The translations under genes were made by a program, and so were the position numbers. Under the pieces are notes generated by a model that was given only the letters and a program-made list of their open reading frames with translations, did no database searches and had not been told where the DNA came from. This document shows positions 23,217 to 35,746 of a stretch of 64,000 nucleotides of DNA, one piece after another. The DNA comes from Plenodomus lindquistii (lineage: Eukaryota > Ascomycota > Dothideomycetes > Pleosporales > Leptosphaeriaceae): assembly GCA_025504975.1 (NCBI GenBank), contig JANUWI010000003.1, forward strand, positions 1,860,001-1,924,000. Reading direction: 5' to 3'. Each line of letters opens with the position of its first letter. Within the stretch, counting starts at the first letter, position 1.

Positions 23217-24015
23217 ATGACTTCGCTGCAACCACCACCACCACCACCACCACCACCACCGCGACGCAATGCGCCGCCTCACTCGCGCAAGCGCCCTGCC
23301 GAAACCTCGCTCGAGCATGAGCAGCGACTAAGCAAGCGCTTCGACCTATTGAACCTGGGTATGTAAACCAGTACCTACCTACCTACCTACCTACATTCAC
23401 CACCCAACGCTAACATCTCCACCCCCAGACAACACAGCAACCCGCCTCTACATCCCCGTCCCCGGCTCAACCGACACCACGCTCCCTCGCCCCCCCAGCG
23501 CCCCAATCCCCACCCCAGACCCCTTAGCCTTCACCCCCAACCCGCCATCCAACCGTGCGCGCAAACCCCGTGCACCACCCCCCAGCACCACCACCGCCAG
23601 CGACACAATGGAAGTCGAAGACACCCCCCACCGCGTCTACATCCACAATCTCGATGCCGAGCTCAGCGACATTGAATCAGACGAGGACACACCAATCTTC
23701 CTGTCGGATATTGAAAAGCATCTTGCAAAGATCCCGAGACATGTCTTGCTAAGGCCTGAGCCGAGGCCGAATGAGCATAATCAGGTTGTGTTGTATCATG
23801 TGCCTGAGAGTTTGAGTGTGGAGAGGGAGAGGGATGGTGTTAGGATGGCGATTGTCGAGGCGAGGGAGAGGATTAGGGAGAGGCAGGGGTTGGGGTTGGG
23901 GGTGGGGTTGGACAAGGTAGGCGAGGGAGGTGGTGGTGGATTGGTGCAGAACGTGGGTGGGGTGGAGGTGAATGGGATGCAGAGCGTGGACGAGGATGCT
24001 ATGGATATTGATTGA
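23217..24015 (+). CDS. Hypothetical proline-rich protein, 242 aa
   Basis: Family not recognised. Exons are 23217-23358 and 23429-24015; the 70 bp intron (GTATGT..CAG, branch GCTAAC) contains a CTAC repeat. The N-terminus carries ten consecutive Pro encoded by a CCA repeat, then a basic stretch ending in EHEQRLSKRFDLLNL. Exon 2 begins with DNTATRLYIPVPG, a Pro/Thr-rich region and a compact segment around residues 140-190 (HRVYIHNLDAELSDIESDEDTPIFLSDIEKHLAKIPRHVL is its core; no longer run is quoted). The end is Gly-rich and acidic (DEDAMDID). The core looks like a short conserved binding module in a mostly disordered protein. The ATG used is the only one in frame before the poly-Pro; a nearby upstream ATG runs into TGA at once. 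Confidence 0.65.
23232..23261. repeat. CCA triplet repeat coding poly-proline
   Basis: Nine CCA units plus CCG encode ten Pro near the N-terminus of the hypothetical protein; likely length-polymorphic. Confidence 0.9.
23371..23394. repeat. CTAC tetranucleotide repeat in intron
   Basis: About six tandem CTAC units (with one flanking variant) lie inside the 70 bp intron of the hypothetical gene. They do not alter the reading frame. Confidence 0.85.
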
Positions 24016-24278
24016 GGACAATGCAAGAATGTACTAAGAACTAGAGCACATGCTCTTTTTTCTTTTGGTATGTAGAGGGTTTCAGCACCGCGGGTGCCAT
24101 TTGACCAAGCCATGTCAAGAAGGCTCACCACCCCCACGTCATATCTAACACGCACATCCAAAATCTCGCAGTAGAATCCAATCAAACACATCAAACCATG
24201 TACATGGAAATGCAATTTCATATTACACATTCTTATCCCATGTTCCCAACAAGACAAACTGCAGAGTATGATCCAGCC

Positions 24279-24298
24279 ACACACACACACACACACGC
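24279..24298. repeat. CA dinucleotide repeat
   Basis: Short CA/AC microsatellite (with one variant unit) just 3' of the RCR-family stop codon. Confidence 0.8.
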
Positions 24299-24305
24299 AC
24301 AACAT

Positions 24306-25097
24306 CTACCGTCTAAACCTCCCCACCACGCTCATCAACTTCGTCTTTGCCGTCTCCGGTCGTGCCGGTAACTCCTGTGGACCCGTACTTGAACTTCCTT
24401 GTTCCACATCTCCACTTTCACCTGCACCTGCACCTGCACCTGCACCAACAACACCGCTCTGCTGTGCTCCCTGCGGCCCCGACGCACCCCCTGGTACGCC
24501 GTACTGCGGCAATTCCACATGGTTGGGCTGGCCTTGATTCGGGTTCATCTTGGTAGCACCCGGTGGTGGGTAGTACTGCGGCGGCGCATCCGTGTTCTGG
24601 TATAGAGGCGGGGGTTCCGCCCATGCGCCGTCTTGTCGCTGAGCGTACGCTGGATTAGGCTGGTATGGGTTTTGCGTCTGGTAGAAGGTGAAGTGGTTCT
24701 GGGGTGGGCCGGCTTGGCCGTGACGACGGCGTGTTGAATAGGATACTAGGAACTAGTTTCCAGTGTTAGTATGGAAATACGTTAGGTTTGAGTAGGGTTG
24801 ATGCGACGTACACGATGATATGCCAGCAACGGGAGGCCCTTTCGTAACCGTTGTTTGGCGTGGATGTAGCCGCCAACGAACCATCCGAAGAAGACAAGGA
24901 AGAAGAGTGTTAGGATGACCCATTTGATTATTATGCCTTTCTGGTGTTGTTGTTAGTTCTTGTTGCTTTCCCATGGTTACAAGTAGATAGAGCGAGATGG
25001 AAAGACGTACGTCGGTATACCAAAAGCTGTCATCGTCGTAGCACTGTCTGAAGCCATCGTCGTCTGTGACACAAGTATATCTCCTTGCGAGCACCAT
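24306..25097 (-). CDS. RCR-family membrane protein (Congo red resistance type)
   Basis: Small membrane protein similar to yeast Rcr1/Rcr2, which act in chitin deposition, endosome-vacuole traffic and ubiquitin-linked sorting. Exons are 25097-25011, 24940-24812 and 24752-24306, with introns of 70 and 59 bp (both GTACGT donors). The product is 220 residues. The short extracytoplasmic start holds paired Cys and an aromatic/acidic run (CYDDDSFWYTD), typical of the family. One transmembrane helix follows directly (WVILTLFFLVFFGWFVGGY), then a basic stop-transfer segment. The long cytoplasmic tail is rich in Pro, Gln and Tyr, with PPLY and PPQYYPPP motifs that may recruit a Rsp5-type WW-domain ligase. 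A hexanucleotide repeat encodes an Ala-Gly run near the end. It is convergent with the preceding hypothetical gene. Confidence 0.8.
24420..24450. repeat. CACCTG hexanucleotide repeat in coding sequence
   Basis: About five tandem CACCTG/CTGCAC units encode an Ala-Gly repeat in the RCR-family tail. The 6 bp unit keeps the frame when copy number changes. Confidence 0.8.
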
Positions 25098-26259
25098 GAT
25101 TACGGTGTGGTGTATGTGTATGCTGGATTCGCCCCCAAAGTCAAAGAAGCAAAAGCACTTCAATGTCGTGCCTCCAAAACCTCTTGGACAATGTGTAGAT
25201 GCAAGTCGTCCAAGATTGATGCAACTTCAGATCCAAGCCAGGGAGGGCAAGGACGTGTGTAAGTAGATCGAGTGCGGGCAGCCCACCGACGCTACACAAA
25301 GTGGCTGTGCCCCGGTTCTGTCTCTCTTATTCAGCGGGCTTTTGTAGTTCCGAACTGTCGCAGTAGCGTCTCGAGAACGGTTCCAACGTTGCTGGTTTCG
25401 TGTGTGTGGCGTGGTTGCTCTGCCTGGTTTCAAGATGGCCAGGATACGCTATTTCTGGCGGTTAGGGCTAGGGCAGGTATGAGGTGAGCTCCAAAGGGCA
25501 GGAACGATGGGTAGTAGGATAATGATAGCAGATGTTGGTCGACGATGGAAAATGCAGAGATGAAACTAGTAATGAATGGTTGAGATCAAATGCTAAGGGA
25601 AATGGACGGAAAAGGAGAGACAGGCTGCTGTGGCTGGTGACGTTCGTGGTTGGGGAGGTCGGGACGATATGCAAGGTACAGGCGCAGACGACGCGTCAAT
25701 GTCACCCGTGCACTTTTGGCGCTAGGCAAGGGTCTCGGCTCTGGAGTCAGCAAAACCCCTGTTCGGGTACTCTCGCTCCTTTCCGTTGCTGCCGCGGGCA
25801 TTCCTCGTGCTTCTACGCCACCTATTGCCGTGGAGCTGGAATGTACCAGTGGCGCTGTTGGGGCATTGCGTCGCACAGCACATGTCCACACAAGCAAAGG
25901 CAAACGCTGGTTGCTGACAGGATATTTGGATGGTGTCCATGTCATACTATGCCACTGTAGACCTCAACCTGGTTCTTCTACACATACTCTCCGCAATACA
26001 CTGTAGAACAAAGAACGCTAGAAACACATGGTAGACGTTGTGGTATAATGCTACCAAACTCCTCCTTTACCCAACCAAAACACACGCCCTGCTTCTCAAG
26101 CCCCCAAGCACGGGCTACACCGACCTCACTTGCTCATGCGCACGGGAATTCGTCCGCCTGATGTTGAAAACGCCCAAAGGCTTCGACAACTCCGTCCCAT
26201 ATGCCCAAGGTATAATGATTTGAATTGAAGCGTTGCACAAGACAAAAGAAAGAAAACAA
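25098..26259. other. Intergenic region, RCR promoter and Snt2 3' end
   Basis: About 1.16 kb between two minus-strand genes. Frames of up to 142 codons are present on both strands, but they overlap and lack protein features. I see no gene, RNA or repeat here. Confidence 0.45.
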
Positions 26260-29200
26260 TTAGTGTAGCAAGTTTCGAAGCGATGGACTGGCGCTCGCAC
26301 CCGTATTGGCCCGCTCAGTCGGCATCGATGTCGGAGCATCGCGCATGAGTGTATCGCGAGGCGTCAACGGTCGCCCCGGTGCTGGGCTACCGTGATGGAG
26401 AGTGGGTGGGTATTGCGCTGCCGCAGGCAGTGGAGCAGTGAATGGGCTTTCCGTAGAGCGAGCAGCGTGGTGTGCATGTGGATGAGTCGGTGAATACGGT
26501 ATCGTACGTGGCGACTGCATACCGTTCACCATGACACTGCCGTTACTCAGGTGCAGAGGCTGAGGAGGGCCACTGACAGAAGGACCAGCGTATCCAGTAC
26601 GGATTGGTTGTGGAGGCATTTGCGGATGCATTGGAGGACCGGCATAAGGCCCATAGCCGTTTGGCTGAGGGTAAGACGGATGATACGGTGCCGCATGGCC
26701 CACGTGTGGACCTGGTAGTACCGGTGGTGGATAGACATTGCCACTGTGCATGTGGTGTGGCGGGAGATGTCCAGGAGGCCCTGGAGGTGCAGAGCTATGC
26801 CACGATGGTAACGGAGGAGGTTGGTTCAGAGGCACAGACGGGTGTCCACCTGGCATAGTCCAAGATCCTGTCATCGCTCCTGGAGGTGTAGGCGCCACAA
26901 ACGGTGGCACTATTGGAGATCGAAGAGGTAATAACTGCGGCTCGGGAAGTATGGAAACTGACCTTGGCCGTTCCTCTTCGTCTGGTATTCCGCGTTCCCG
27001 TTTCCAGTAGCACTTCAGACACAGATACGAAGGAGGACGCGAAGAGGCTATGTCTGTATCCACTCGAAGATGCGCTTGTTGCGCAGACAAAGTAACGGGA
27101 GGCGCGTCGGTCATTGGATGGTCTGCTCCACCATTCACAATCTGCCCATTTTCGATTGTTGGCTTCTCTTCGCTGTGCCCGTTTGTCTCGACCCCGTTTG
27201 ACCCTAATGGACCGTCGGCGATGAGGATAGGCTGTTGAACGGATCCTGCAGTATCGAGGTACCACTTAGCACTCGCATCAACCTTACAATGAACACATTG
27301 GCGTTCATCTCTAGGAACTGGTGGCTCGCTCGAGTCTTCTTTGACAGGTAATCCGACATTGGAGTGTCGGCCTCTGGCGGAGGTGGGTGTTGCAGCGGTG
27401 ACGGCAGACGCCCGGCGGTTCACTTGCAGTGCCGAAGCTTGTGGCACTGCCCTTGTCGACTGGTCAACCAATGTAGCTTTCCGAGCGGTACCCGTAAGCG
27501 CAAGATCTGCCTGTTTCAACTCGCGTGCGAACAGTTGAAGAGCTATCAGATCTGATCCTTCCACCTCTTCGTTCATCGGATGGACAACGGTTTTTGGACC
27601 GTGGTCCTTGCACCAGATCGCAGCGAGCAATGTTCCAGTTTCCCCATTCAGAGTGACTGTTGGGACAGCATCTCGTCGCGAAGCTTTGACGGGTGTCATG
27701 TCGAACCCAAAGATGTAACCACTGCTATGAGCACAACCAACATGAAATGTCGCGTGACATTGCAGGCAGGACGTACACGCGCCTTTCGTAGTCTTGCACA
27801 GTTTACAGACTGAGTCGTACCGAAGTGCTGGTGCGCCAATACCCTCTACCATATCGAGACGGGCAGCGTTGCTGAAGCGAATCTCAGGATGCCAAAGCGC
27901 ACAGTAGACATGGACCCAATTGTTGTCCGCGGTACGCTTGAGTGGTTCGCGAGGAACAATAGGTCGGCCCTTCTCTTGCTGCTTCTGTCGGTACTCTTCC
28001 TTGGCTCGATCAACAAGCTCTTTCTCCATTCGCTCCTTCTCCCTGTCACGATCGGTCTTCTTCTTGTGTGTGACCTTTGGCTGCTCGAAGAAATCCTGTT
28101 CGGTGTCTCGCTTCGGGCATAAGACACACTCGTAAGTCTGCTTCCTGTTAGTCGCTTGTGCATTGTCAACTCATTGCTACTTACGTATGATACGCTCTCC
28201 TTCTTGTCGTTCTTGCATGTATCACAATACCACTTGAGTGCTTGTCGACTCTCTTCAACGCCATAACAAGCTTTATGGACAGTCATTCTGCAAGCTGCGC
28301 ACTCTAGGCGCTGTCCTTCTGTCGATCGGCACACAGCACATGGTAGGATTCTTGGCTTCGGCGGTGCGGGAATTGGTGGAGGTGTCGGCGCTTTGGGTAC
28401 TGGCACGGGCTTCTCCTTCTCCTTCTTCTTTGTGCCGTTTTCGGTGGCCGGTGTAGAAGCTCCGCTTTCTCCATTCACAATGGCAGCAGTCTTCTGTTTT
28501 TTCTTGGGCGGCTCCACGACGGGTTGGGTTGCGGCGTTTGGAGGGTCCACATACTCAGGCGTGCCATTTATTGAACCGGGGTCAGATTGAGCCGCATGGA
28601 CTTCCCGTAAAAGTTCCTCATCGATCCTTCTCTTCCAAGCTTTGCCTCCACCCTGCGCGACCTTCTTGATAATCTCATCAACGTTTTCCCATTTCACAGC
28701 GTACTTGCGCCAGAGACCTGCACATCGAATACATAGCGCGACCACAAATCCGGTCTTGTCCTTCGATCGGCCGTCGGCAGGTATCATTTGACCAGGAGCT
28801 GCACCAGGGGCACGTCGCCACTGCCGAGAATGTCGTGCGTTGCAAAACTTACATTGGAAATTGCGTTTCTTTTGCATAGCTTTGTCGTTGTCAAAAGCTG
28901 AATCGTCTTGATTGTCTGCAACGTCATCAAGCAAACGTGTTTGTGCATCAGGCTCGACTTTCTTGCTCCGCCCCTTGCGGTTGCTGTAAGCGCCCCAAAT
29001 TTCACGTCCTTTGGGCGTCTTTTTCCATTGATAGTAGTATCGTACGGCGTCTCCGTAGAACATCGTTTTGCTGGTATGGAGGCGAACACTTCTGATCTCT
29101 GAGCCGTACTTTGCAACTCCCTCGTTCCACTTCTTTTCCTCCTCCTTTGTCAATTCTGGCTCTTTCAAGTCTTTTCGCTTGTCGAGTTTCTTGACATGCT

Positions 29201-31556
29201 TCAAAGCGACGTCAGCATCGTACTGATGCTTGGTGAATAGCGCCAAACACTTGTCCAGGAAATTAGTGTTCCACGGCTCGACACCAACATGCTGTTTTGC
29301 CAAAGCCCTAGCGCGGTCCATGTAAGCCTTGACTTGATCTTCGGTGACGCTTGGCGCGTTATCTTCGCCACGAGTGGAATGTACACCCAACGGCGGCATC
29401 TTGAACATCAACTCCGCAGTGCATTTGGAATCCTTGTTGGGATAGTCTTCACCGCGGCGAACATAGCCTGGGGGTTCGTCCATCACCCATTTGGGGCGCT
29501 TGGCTTTTTCCGCCTTGTCGGCTTCGATCGCTGCTACCGTCTCTTTTGAGAGTTTACCCTCTTTCTTGTTCCCTGCGGCTTTGACATATCGCTTCTTGAT
29601 CTCGGCAGGCTTCACCAGTTCGACGGGGTGTCCGTGCCATACATTGACATTGGCCTGATGTCGGGGCCCTAGCCGGGAACTTGCACGGGGATATATAGCT
29701 CGATCGTCGTACTGTAAGGCATCTTCCACACGGCAATGTATACCGAGGTAACGCATCGGCCACATCTTGGCTAGAGCTATTTCAGCCTGCGTGCCTGGAT
29801 GTGAGTCTGCTTGGGATTCTGGATCGGGGGTGGTCTCATTCGTGTCACCGCTGCCCTCTTCCTCTTCTTCATCAACGACTTCTTCTTCGTCGGCTTCCTC
29901 GTTGGTCGTGCCCAGGCGGGCTTCGAGTCTCTTTTCTTGAGCTCTGCTGCATGGCCCACAGGCCCAGGCAAATCCGCGGGATGGCTTCTTCAGCAGCGGT
30001 GGTCTTACGCAATTCATGTGGTATGTGTTGTGGCACACAGCGCATTCGACCGAATCATTACTGTATACGTTAGCTGAGCGATATGGGTGCGAAGCTGGGG
30101 TCCTTACGAAGCACAATATCCAACGCAACGTTTGCAACTCTTAACTGCGCTCGTCAACTCTTTCACCCGGCTCGTTTCGAGACAGATGTATTTCCATCGC
30201 TCGTCCAGGGCTTTCTTCACTTTGTCGGGCACATTGATGACCTGCGAAGTTGGAATGACATCGTACCATCTGTGGATAAAACGATCAAAGACTTGGTTGA
30301 ACCAGAAACTATCCTTGGTCTTGCGGTATTCGTCCAGATCGCCGATTTCGCTTCGATGAAGGATTTGGCATTTGCCGCGTAGTGAGGTGATGGGGCACAA
30401 ATCTGAATGCATCGTAGCGTACACCAGACGGGTGTCATTGTTGTAGCGTTGAACATCGCGGGGCCGGTAAAACCAATTTACTCGCATAGACTCTATGCGC
30501 TTCTTTGGATCGTTGTCGATGTGGATAAATTCCATGACCCGGCAAAGGTAGTAAGGCTCGCCGGGCGGCTCGCACACTAGGTACACTTGATCTGCACAGC
30601 CAATTAGAAATCGCTGCTCAAGCCGCACGACGTGGCTGGCGCAACGGAATGATCCTTAGTTGCAGGGGAGCAAATCAAAACTTACCATCAATGCTCACAG
30701 TCTGGCCGTCGTCCGCTTCCAAATGGCCGCCTTTGAGAAATGCGCCGGTTTTCTCAAAGGTCATCATGTTGGTCTCTCGCGCGCTGGTCGCTACAGCCAT
30801 GGGATGACTGCCGCGTTTGGCTCCTGGCTGGCTTGGCGCAGTCGCACTCGCGTGAGTCCCGTTGGTAGTAGTGGTCGCCGCATTTTTCCGCCGCTTCGTC
30901 GCAGGCGGGATGGTGCTGGCGGGAGTCGTAGCTGGAGTTGCTGATGCGCCGACGGGGTTGAGGTTGGTTGGAGTGTCTTTGGGGTTGGATCCGGAATTAC
31001 CCCACGACGTGTTCCCCTGCGCAGGACCGGGACCTTTCTTCCCACTAACACCTGAAGAATGAACGTTGTCTGGGGCCACAGAGTTACGCGATGGTGGGTC
31101 AGACAAGTTGCCATTTGCGGATGCAGCCCCCATTTCGAAATCCATCTCCGTGTCCTCAGCATAATTCGGCCGCGATCTCCCGGGTCGGTTTCGCGACCGC
31201 GTGCCGTATGAAGATGCCATTTCGCCATTTTGATCAGAATCCTTCGAAGAGGCCTGCGCCGGGTTTGACGCCTGATTGCCTGCCTCTCGCGATTGCTGCA
31301 CGCCCTCCATGGCAGAAGATGCGTCATTGGAAATTTGCGCAGAGTGATGAGTGTCTGTGGATGCTGCAGCGGGAGTCGAGGTCCGCGTCGATGAAGCCTT
31401 GCTGGTGGCTTTTGAAGGCGCCACGTCCTGTGCAGTGCTCACCTCTTTTGATGCATCGCTCTGCGCGTCACTGTCCATGCGTGAGGGCTCCATGTCAGGT
31501 TCACTCGCTGCTCCAGCAATCGAGGACTTGCTTTCGCTGTTCTTTGAGTCCGTCAT
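26260..31556 (-). CDS. snt2: Snt2-like BAH/PHD/ELM2-SANT chromatin protein
   Basis: Large nuclear regulator like yeast Snt2, which works with Ecm5 and Rpd3 deacetylase in stress transcription. Exons are 31556-30686, 30591-30108, 30060-28185 and 28137-26260 (introns 94, 47 and 47 bp, all in frame). The product is 1,702 residues. In order: an Ala/Ser/Thr-rich disordered first 290; a BAH domain beginning at the exon 2 junction (DQVYLVCEPPGEPYYLCRV); a first PHD-type finger (CAVCHNTYHMNCVRPP); an ELM2-like segment; a SANT domain (TKEEEKKWNEGVAKYGSE); a GATA-like finger (CKFCNARHSRQWR to CIRC); a PHD (CAVC to CDTC) continuing into an extended PHD that straddles the last intron (YECVLCPKRD to CHATFHVGCAH); and a Pro/His-rich tail. 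The domain set and order match Snt2. An in-frame TTG codon precedes the first ATG. Confidence 0.92.
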
Positions 31557-34500
31557 GACCAACGATAGAGCAGAGAAATGAGTGACTGCGAGAGACGGCC
31601 CAAAGGACGGCGAGAAAGCCTCTCAAGGCAAGCGTGGGCCGTCACCAGGGCCGTTGTTGGCAGAAAGCCCGTCAAGTGCGGATATCAACGCAGCATGGAG
31701 GAGCCGAATGGCGCATGAAGGTAGAACGTTGAGATAGCTCAGGCGGAGGTAAGTAATTTGGGCTTACTGTGTTCTTCGTATGATGTTTTTGATGGCGCAG
31801 ACAGCAAAGTCTGGGCAATCAGCGGCGAGATGGCGTGAACCGTGGGGAGATTGATGAGAAAGGGAGCAGTTGGTCGAAGGAATCGAAGGTCGAGAGGGCG
31901 GGATAGACTCGCATTGGTATGGTCTAACGGGCGCCAAGCTACGCCCAAGGCTACCGCGTGGGACCAGTCTTTCTTACGCATATCGCACCTCTCCCATCGG
32001 TGCTCCAGTCGGCAACATCCTCGCGGCGTTGTCCGTGCCTGCCCATGCCGCAAAGGCGCCTGCTTCGGTACTTGAGGGGGGGCTTTGTTGGCATCTTCTG
32101 GTGGTTTGGTTTTGGGACGTCAAGTTGCACGTTCCCTTTCCAGCACACCATGGTGCTGAGCCAACATCTCAGCCCACCCCTGTATGAGGCCGTCACATCA
32201 CTGCGACCGATGACAGGACTTGGCCATCTACCATTCACAAGTGCTTCACTCGCTCTAGGCTGGAGATTATGACAAAGACATCACCGTGCACCCGCAGCAT
32301 AGTCAAATCTACTGTTACGCAGCATGCAGGCTGGACATGACAGTGGTAAGCTTCATCTTGGCGATGCCACGAGACTTTTGATGCATTATGAATGCTGCGG
32401 CCGACCTCTGGATGGGTTGGGTGGGCCCAGCGAGGAGAGTTGAAGGAGGCGATGTATGGACCCTAGAGTAAACTAAACTCGATCTAGGGCGACGACCTGC
32501 GCTCTATTGCAGGGTTCTTAACGACATCTCGTTTGACAAAGATGAGGACGCCGCATATTCCTACAACGCCCATCGTATCGCAACCTCTGCGAAGTCAGGC
32601 TAATATTGTCCCAGCATTCGCGTGTCGATTGGGCATGTGGTGGATTCAATCTGATTTAGGTTATGCGCACAGCCGGATGTCTTCCCCCTCGGCCTGTTCG
32701 CATCTGACTCTCTTACGCATCCACAAGTTCCGGCCACATCAGCCCTGGTCTCTGGTCTAGTACGGCCCGACCGGTCTGCTTGTAAAATTGACCTCCGTGG
32801 ACAGCTTCGACGATAGAAGATTACATTGGCGTGCGAGCGTAAGACGTGCCTTGCGTAGCAGTGCAGTGGGAATCTTCACGCAGCAGCCCAACATGGCGTT
32901 CACGCTAGGCTGAATGGTTTCGCAATCATTTCGTTTCGGCTGCCCCAATTCTTGGTCGACTCGCATGTGGCTGGGCTATCTCCGCGCTTCGAGAAGCATG
33001 ACCTTGGACGAACAGCAGTACAACGTCACCATGTTCCTACTGTTTGTGGAGTGATCTGCAATACAGCATTCTTAGTCCATCATGCTCCTCACGAGGGCTG
33101 CACGATACTGTCCGGTTCGCTCTGTCATATCCCTCGCGACACCAAGCGCGCGCGAGCCAATGGTGGTCAGCCATGATCTGGCTCGTCTCTAATTCGCTAA
33201 GGTATTTGGCACGACTACCTTCACCTCCGCCGATATGCACTCGCTCCATGAACATGCACGCATGTTATTTTGGGTCATTAACATCGAGTAAAATTTCGCA
33301 TACTATTATTTCTACTTGCATTGCTTACAGCACATGATGGTGTTGCGCTGCCGACAGACCGAAGTTGTGTCGGAACGATTCAGCCTGGTCGCTCAAGCCA
33401 TCGTCTTCCTGAACGGGATTTTACGGCCGTGGCATCTGCTCCATGCGGATACCTCTTCTTGCCTTTTGACGCCTCTGCGCCGTGAACCCTATCCCTTTGA
33501 AAGAACATGTTACAGTTTGAGCATCACCGAGATTTAGTAGACCCTGCGAGTAATATCTTGGTATAAGGCAGGATATGCACAGACAAATTTGAGCGTCCTT
33601 TGGGCGTATTGAGACTTCTGTAAGGATGAGTACTCGAGATGGCGGTGCGTCGGAACGAATAATCTCTACTCTTCAGATTGCTTGGTGACCACTGACGACT
33701 GGTATCGACCGTGGAAAACAGTCCGGGATCCGCCCTGTCCCTACAATGTCATCGACGTGGCGAGCGGAGCGTCGCCGGGCCCGGACCTGGCTCACTCGCG
33801 TGTAGCGGGCTCGCAGCTAATGTGTCGCGACGCCGCCTCTAGTATGCTGACATTGCTTGGAGGGATGGACTACAACGAATGTTACATGTGCCTCTCATGA
33901 CATGTAGAAATTGAGTAAGTTCCTTAAGGAGACCACTGACAAGCTGTCGTGAGGAGCGACGCATTGAGCCGATCATGAGGATGAGTTTACGCATGTTTGC
34001 CGGGCATCGCTGGTATTGAGCAACGGTTACACAGAAGTTGAGTAAGTGCTGGGTATTTACTGTGTTGTACGCTTGGATTCTGCGGGTAACGTATGTATAT
34101 GACATGTACATGACAATATTCTGACAAATGTCAATACTGAGCGCACTACACGACGCCTATATGGTCTTCTCTTGCGACAGCAGCATCATGATCATCGCCT
34201 GCAACACCATTCCGAGGTCTCAAGAACTGACATGGTAGCAATGTTGTTCTTTCGCGACGAAGTTGGAGTGTATACAATTTTGCGCAAAATGATCAACACC
34301 AACAAGTCGCTCCGTGGTCAGATGTCATGTGGGCTTGCAAAGTTTGCTGAACACAGGCTCACCTTTACCGAGAACGTACTATGGCAGAGTGGAGTGGGGC
34401 GACACTCGTCGGATGTCTGCGTCATTTGGGCCAGGTTCCCCTGCCCCTGGCCCGGTGAACATGCACAAGGCTCGCTAGCTGCCCTTGTGTCGATCTGATT

Positions 34501-34793
34501 CGAGACGCTACCATCCAGCAAACAGCGCAACAGCACGCGACACAATATCATCGCACAACAACAGAATGGGTCATTAGGTAGGTCGATCAAGCTCAGAACT
34601 TGCAATGCTCATCCCATGAGGAACCGCGATAGACTGAAAATTGCTGTGAACCCATACACATTGCGCAGTATTCACGTATTAAACTTGACAGTCCAAACCA
34701 TCCCCCTACAAAGTCTACTACTAGCCCACCGTCTCACCCCCCAAGAAAGATTCGTTACAAGCTGGAAGGATTCGTTGACACACAACACGACAC
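31557..34793. other. Gene-poor 3.2 kb intergenic region
   Basis: Lies between the start of the Snt2-like gene and the 3' end of the GPI-protein gene. The first ~500 bp is probably the Snt2 promoter and leader. The rest has only short, mutually overlapping frames (60-108 codons), with no splice-linked pair, protein motif, tRNA box or long repeat that I could detect. Confidence 0.5.
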
Positions 34794-35413
34794 CTACAAG
34801 GCGAAGATGGCGAACAATCCAGCAAGACCGGCACCAGCAATGCGAGCAGAGTTCATGTCGGCGGCACCAGTAGACTGAGGGCTGGCACCAGAGCCGGAGC
34901 TGGAGCTGGAACCAGTTGCAGCGGATGCACCTGCACCTTACCGGTGTTAGCATTGACCCATTTGACGCGAGGTTTGGGTTGTTTTGACTTACTGGCAGAG
35001 CCAGTGGCGAGAGCAGAGTTGGTGGCCGAGGCGGCGGCGCTCGCGGCGCTTGATGCACCTGCACCACCAGCCGCAGCACCAGGAACATTGGCGGTCTGGC
35101 TGCTGGGGAAAAGGCTGGCGATGCAGGCATCAACACACCTTGCGTAAGCCTGAGAGTCCGGAGTAGAGCCATCGCCCTGGTCGCACTTGGCAGCACACTC
35201 GTTGGTGGCGATGGCCTGGCTGGCATTGGGACGGGCGTTGCCCAAGCACGCGGCCTGGCAGGTAACGTCTCCAGCGTCGCATTCAAGGGCGCAGCTCACG
35301 GGACCAGAGAGGCCGGATGGGACAGGCGCAGACGCAGGGGCGCTTGTGACAGACGCATCCTGGGGAACGGCGAAAGCGCCGGCAGCAAAGAGGAGGACAG
35401 CGGAGTACTTCAT
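34794..35413 (-). CDS. Secreted cysteine-rich protein with probable GPI anchor
   Basis: Cell-surface protein of unknown role. Exons are 35413-34993 and 34930-34794; the 62 bp intron (GTAAGT..GTGCAG) must be removed to restore the anchor signal. The product is 185 residues. The signal peptide is clear (MKYSAVLLFAAGAFA, cut before VPQ). The mature part has eight Cys in about 65 residues (CALEC, VTC, AAC, NEC, AKC, RC, DAC spacing). This resembles, but does not match, the CFEM pattern. A long Ala/Ser/Gly spacer, suited to heavy O-glycosylation, follows. The C-terminus after the intron is small residues then a hydrophobic tail (GAGLAGLFAIFAL), a GPI-attachment signal. A TATA box lies about 60 bp upstream. 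It is divergent from mph1. Confidence 0.82.
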
Positions 35414-35746
35414 GATGGCCGTTGGGCTGTCGTGAGGTAGAATTAGGCTTGCGGCGGTTTGGCTGACTAAAGTGTATATAAGTTGGATGAGCGAGTGTGT
35501 GAAAGCGAACGAGGCTAATGAATGCAACCAAAAAGCGAGTGTATGTCGTCGGTACAGCGGGAAGAATCTGGGGCAGCTGGCGCTGGTTTTATTTGTATTG
35601 CCTTGCCCGGGGCCCCTAAGGGATGCATTGATGACTTGACTCCTCGTCAATTCTACTTTGCCGGAAGCTAGTCTAGATTGGGAATCCGCGGCGTAATTTT
35701 AGATGCACTTTATTAGCCCAGGCGCAGGCGGCAGATCCGTGCGTCG
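35414..35746. other. Divergent promoter region of GPI-protein gene and mph1
   Basis: About 330 bp between divergent starts. It contains the minus-strand TATA box at 35475-35482; nothing else is seen. Confidence 0.5.
35475..35482 (-). promoter_or_regulatory. TATA box of the GPI-anchored protein gene
   Basis: TATATA read on the minus strand about 62 bp upstream of the start codon at 35413; position and orientation fit a core promoter element. Confidence 0.45.
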
